The position numbers and the translations under genes are program-made. Below are positions 5,435 through 6,366 of a DNA stretch of 6,366 nt, in pieces. Location of the stretch: positions 1-6,366 of the forward strand of contig JAVXAG010000103.1 of assembly GCA_036660615.1 (NCBI GenBank). The letters run 5' to 3'. Numbering within the stretch: the first letter of the stretch is position 1; each line of letters begins with the position of its first letter. The stretch comes from JAVXAG01 sp036660615. Lineage in GTDB: Bacteria > Bacillota > Clostridia > Peptostreptococcales > Anaerovoracaceae. The notes beneath the pieces were generated by a model. The model was not told where the DNA came from. It searched no databases and worked only from the letters and a program-made list of their open reading frames with translations.

Positions 5435-6363
5435 TGGCAGATAAAATGGCAACAAGGCAAGCTTACGGAAAAGTCTTGGTGGAGATAGGGGAGTCAAACC
5501 CAAATTTGGTAGTTATGGATGCCGACCTTTCTAAGTCAACTATGACAAATGAATTTAGTAAGGCTTTCCCAGAAAGATTTTTCAACATGGGAATCGCTGA
5601 GCAAAACCTATATGGAACTGCAGCAGGTCTAGCGCTATCAGGCAAAGTAGTCTGTGCTAGTACTTTTGCAATGTTTGCATCGGGCAGGGCTTTTGAAATA
5701 ATTAGAAATGCAATCGGATATACTGGTGCAAATGTAAAGGTTTGTGCTACTCACGCTGGAATAACAGTAGGTGAGGACGGTGCCAGTCACCAAACTTTCG
5801 AAGACATTGCTTTGATGAGAACTATTCCTGGAATGACAGTTGTTAACCCATCGGACGGTGTATCGGCAAGAATTCTGATGAAACAAGTAGTCAACTTTAA
5901 TGGGCCTGCTTATGTAAGGCTTGGCAGGGCAGCGGTACCGATGTTCTATACGGAAGATGCGGATATCAAACTAGGCAAAGGCAATTGTGTCAGAAATGGC
6001 AAGGACATCACTGTAATTGCAACGGGTATAATGGTTAATGAAGCACTTATGGCAGCTGAAGAACTTGCCAAAGAAAGCATTGACGTAAGGGTAATCGATA
6101 TGCACACTATTAAGCCTCTTGACGCAGATATCATAATGAAGGCAGCCAAGGAAACTGGCGCAATTGTAACGGCTGAAGAACATTCGGTAATCGGTGGTCT
6201 TGGAAGTGCAGTTGCCGAAGTGGTAGTAAAAAACTGCCCAGTAAAAATGGCAATGGTTGGTCAACAGGATACATATGGAGAATCAGGCAAACCAGAAGAA
6301 CTAAAAGAAAAATATGGTATGACATCGAAAGATATCATTAAGGCAGTTAAAGGTTTAGTATAA
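5434..6363 (+). CDS. Transketolase, C-terminal (pyrimidine-binding) subunit
   Basis: The second half of the split transketolase, 309 aa from ATG 5434. It holds the pyrimidine-binding domain (about 5-170) and the C-terminal domain (about 190-309). VMDADLSKST is at 27-36. NMGIAEQN at 51-58 contains E56, the conserved glutamate that activates the TPP aminopyrimidine ring. The substrate and dimer region EDGASHQTFEDIALMR is at 114-129, and a C-terminal stretch with VIDMHTIKPLD is at 220-230. The 1-deoxyxylulose-5-phosphate synthase family shares some motifs, but the two-gene order, the lengths and the N-subunit histidines fit transketolase. An alternative ATG at 5428 adds two residues but sits too close to the ribosome binding site. 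The gene is complete and ends three bases before the window edge, so whatever follows is unseen. Confidence 0.95.
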   Translation: MADKMATRQAYGKVLVEIGESNPNLVVMDADLSKSTMTNEFSKAFPERFFNMGIAEQNLYGTAAGLALSGKVVCASTFAMFASGRAFEIIRNAIGYTGANVKVCATHAGITVGEDGASHQTFEDIALMRTIPGMTVVNPSDGVSARILMKQVVNFNGPAYVRLGRAAVPMFYTEDADIKLGKGNCVRNGKDITVIATGIMVNEALMAAEELAKESIDVRVIDMHTIKPLDADIIMKAAKETGAIVTAEEHSVIGGLGSAVAEVVVKNCPVKMAMVGQQDTYGESGKPEELKEKYGMTSKDIIKAVKGLV

Positions 6364-6366
6364 ATA

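Noticed and set aside
4616..6363. Transketolase broken by a frameshift
   Set aside because: The second gene has its own ribosome binding site (5419-5424) and start, and two-gene transketolases of these lengths are normal in Firmicutes.
1..6366. Mobile element, CRISPR array, tRNA or rRNA
   Set aside because: No transposase or integrase motifs, no regularly spaced repeats, and no cloverleaf or rRNA-like sequence were seen on either strand.

Overview
The window is compact, low-GC chromosomal DNA that looks like an anaerobic Firmicute of the class Clostridia. A Lachnospiraceae-type organism is likely but not proven. The clues are a glutamate dehydrogenase that closely resembles the Clostridium symbiosum enzyme, a transketolase split into two genes, AT-rich codon use, strong purine-rich ribosome binding sites, and a MazF toxin with a TTG start like Bacillus EndoA. 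There is no sign of an insertion sequence, prophage, CRISPR array, tRNA or rRNA.

Layout. Positions 1-1426 hold gdhA on the minus strand, closed by a strong hairpin terminator at 12-49. Positions 1427-1837 are a divergent intergenic region. It carries a sigma-A-type promoter for gdhA facing left, a sigma-A-type promoter facing right, two short palindromes, a possible 30-codon leader ORF with a good ribosome binding site, and an RNA hairpin that would bury the ribosome binding site of mgtE. Positions 1838-4524 hold mgtE, nnrD and mazF on the plus strand, probably one transcription unit (gaps of 12 and 65 nt). A terminator-like hairpin lies at 4550-4585. Positions 4616-6363 hold the two transketolase subunit genes, overlapping by one base. 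Their terminator lies beyond the window.

Roles. GDH links glutamate to 2-oxoglutarate and ammonium. MgtE is a gated Mg2+ channel. NnrD repairs hydrated NAD(P)H. MazF is a sequence-specific mRNA endoribonuclease. The two transketolase subunits form the TPP- and Mg2+-dependent enzyme of the non-oxidative pentose phosphate pathway. These are mostly housekeeping functions.

The most interesting parts are the roughly 200-nt mgtE leader, which has no recognisable M-box yet looks built for translational control, and a mazF with intact catalytic residues but no adjacent antitoxin gene. GDH also has NAD-type cofactor residues, so a default 'NADP-specific' label may be wrong. No wholly new multi-gene system is evident.
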